Shown one piece after another: positions 62,887 to 64,000 of a stretch of DNA of 64,000 nt. This DNA comes from Candidatus Binatia bacterium. GTDB lineage: Bacteria; Desulfobacterota; Binatia; UBA9968; JAJDTQ01. Both the position numbers and the translations under genes were made by a program. The stretch lies in the NCBI GenBank assembly GCA_951813575.1, contig OX638375.1, positions 3,425,042-3,489,041 on the forward strand, read 5' to 3'. Position 1 is the stretch's first letter. Every line of letters begins with the position of its first letter. Under the pieces are notes generated by a model. The model saw only the letters and a list, made by a program, of their open reading frames with translations, was not told the origin of the DNA and did no database searches.

Positions 62887-64000
62887 ATGAAAAAGGACAT
62901 ACGCACCTGGATCGACCAGTTGCGGGGCGCCGGTGTGCTCGACACCATCTCGAAGCCGGTGGATCCGCGGACGCAGATGGGAGCGCTCCTGTGGCAGTCC
63001 CGGGAACGGGCGCTGCTGTTCGAGAACCTCGACGGCTATCCGGGCTGGCGCTGCCTCGGGCAGGCGCCGGGCGACGTGCGGCTGGCGCCGCTGGCCTTCG
63101 GCGTTGACCGCAACGAGATGGTGCCCGAGTTCGTCCGGCGTACGCAGACGGCCGGCACGACCCGGCTGGTGTCTTCGGGTCCGGTCAAGGAACGGGTGCT
63201 CAAGGGCGACGAGGTGGACATCACGAAGATGCCCATCCACCAGTGCGGCATCCGGGACGGCGGCCCCTTCATCTCCGCGGGGCTGATGATCTCCAAGGAT
63301 CCGGACACGGGCAACCGCAACCTGAGCTTTCATCGCCTGCAGATGAAGGGACCCCGGAAGACCGGTATCCTGCTCTACCCGCGCCACGGCTGGGCCAACT
63401 ACCAGAAGCACGAATCCAAGGGCGAGGGCATGCCCGTGGCCTTCATGATCGGCCACCATCCCATGTATTACTTTGCCGCCGCCACCACCACGGACTACGG
63501 CCGCGACGAGCTGACCATCGCCGCGGGGCTCTTGCAGGAAGAAGTCGAGATGGTGAAGTGCGAGACCATCGACATGGAGGTGCCGGCCCAGGCCGAGGTG
63601 GTGCTGGAAGGGGAGATCCTGCCCCACGTGCGCGAGGAGGAAGGCCCCTTCAGCGAGTTCCAGGACTACTACCTGGCGGGGGCGGGCCAGAACCCCGTGT
63701 TCCAGGTGAACGCCATCACCATGCGCGGCGACGCCATCTTCAAGAACATCCAGAACGGCGCCGAGGTGGAAGGGTGCGTCTACCACAAGGTGCCCATGTC
63801 GGCGCAGATCCTCCGGCGGGTGCGAAGCGTCGGCGGCGGCGCCCAGGTGAAGAACGTGCTGGTGCTGCCGGGCATCTTCGGCCTCGTGGTGCAGATGAAC
63901 GCCCGCTACTACGGCGAGGCCAGGAACGTGCTCATGGCCGCGCTGTCGAGCGAGTACCAGCATCCCAAGGTGGCCATCGCGGTGGACGAGGACGTGGACA
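62887..64000 (+). CDS. UbiD family decarboxylase, 3' end outside the window
   Basis: Prenylated-FMN-dependent (de)carboxylase family. The 371 visible residues include MKKDIRTWIDQLRGAGVL, SGPVKERVLKGDEVDITKMP, GGPFISAGLMISKDPDTGNR, GEGMPVAFMIGHHPM and REEEGPFSEFQDYY. The catalytic Arg/Glu region lies mainly in the visible part. It follows the TTT transporter, so it may act on the imported aromatic or unsaturated acid. No UbiX partner (flavin prenyltransferase) is in view. Confidence 0.88.
   Translation, partial: MKKDIRTWIDQLRGAGVLDTISKPVDPRTQMGALLWQSRERALLFENLDGYPGWRCLGQAPGDVRLAPLAFGVDRNEMVPEFVRRTQTAGTTRLVSSGPVKERVLKGDEVDITKMPIHQCGIRDGGPFISAGLMISKDPDTGNRNLSFHRLQMKGPRKTGILLYPRHGWANYQKHESKGEGMPVAFMIGHHPMYYFAAATTTDYGRDELTIAAGLLQEEVEMVKCETIDMEVPAQAEVVLEGEILPHVREEEGPFSEFQDYYLAGAGQNPVFQVNAITMRGDAIFKNIQNGAEVEGCVYHKVPMSAQILRRVRSVGGGAQVKNVLVLPGIFGLVVQMNARYYGEARNVLMAALSSEYQHPKVAIAVDEDVD

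Overview
The window is a GC-rich chromosomal segment from a diderm (Gram-negative) bacterium. It carries a complete Tol-Pal set, RseP, UppS, CdsA and an RND efflux pump. Several combinations point, by inference only, to an uncultured deltaproteobacterial, Tectomicrobia, NC10 or Rokubacteria-like lineage: LysW-type amino acid biosynthesis, tripartite tricarboxylate transporter genes with a UbiD-like decarboxylase, amidohydrolase-2 and LLM flavoenzymes, and a two-protein ergothioneine/selenoneine-type route. Genes are tightly packed, with many 1-4 nt overlaps, and nothing looks like a prophage, CRISPR array or complete insertion sequence.

Layout. 1-3.5 kb: end of a LysW-dependent lysine/arginine operon (lysY, class II glutamine amidotransferase, lysZ, lysJ). 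3.7-8.3 kb, minus strand: the most unusual locus, an operon of an amidohydrolase, a GH84-type beta-N-acetylglucosaminidase, a SenA/EgtB-like enzyme and a SenB-like selenosugar synthase. This is a probable selenoneine pathway with an added glycosidase. A decayed FAD oxidoreductase lies next to it. 9-15 kb: RND efflux adaptor and pump, a CinA-like protein and an S4-domain RNA-binding protein. 15-22 kb: alpha/beta hydrolase plus SulP transporter, then a minus-strand operon egtD (hercynine synthesis), a GlpC-like Fe-S protein and an alpha/beta-hydrolase-domain protein. 22-28.6 kb: GFA protein, lytic transglycosylase, PLP homeostasis protein, YggT, tRNA-Leu(GAG), secG, tpiA, pgk. 28.7-34 kb: tolQ-tolR-tolA-tolB-pal-cpoB. 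34-44 kb: ribF, rho, then rpsB-tsf-pyrH-frr-uppS-cdsA-dxr-rseP-tsaB. 44.4-56.5 kb: branched-chain amino acids and phospholipids (YdcH-like, ilvBNC, psd, pssA, leuAB, asd, truA, leuCD). 56.6-64 kb: an LLM flavoenzyme divergent from a TctA-TctB / small secreted protein / two TctC / UbiD-like operon for uptake and decarboxylation of a carboxylated compound.

How the parts work together. EgtD makes hercynine, SenB would make a selenosugar from selenophosphate and a UDP-sugar, and SenA would join them. No selenophosphate synthetase (SenC/SelD) is in view, so it must be elsewhere. The ilv, leu and asd genes form an almost complete valine/leucine/aspartate-family block, with a possible attenuator in front of leuA. 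Good sigma70-type promoters are visible before rho, the ydcH-ilv operon, leuC, tctA and the small secreted protein gene. Short palindromic elements bounded by TA or CTAG, several overlapping gene stop codons, and two other dispersed palindromic repeat families occupy much of the non-coding DNA.
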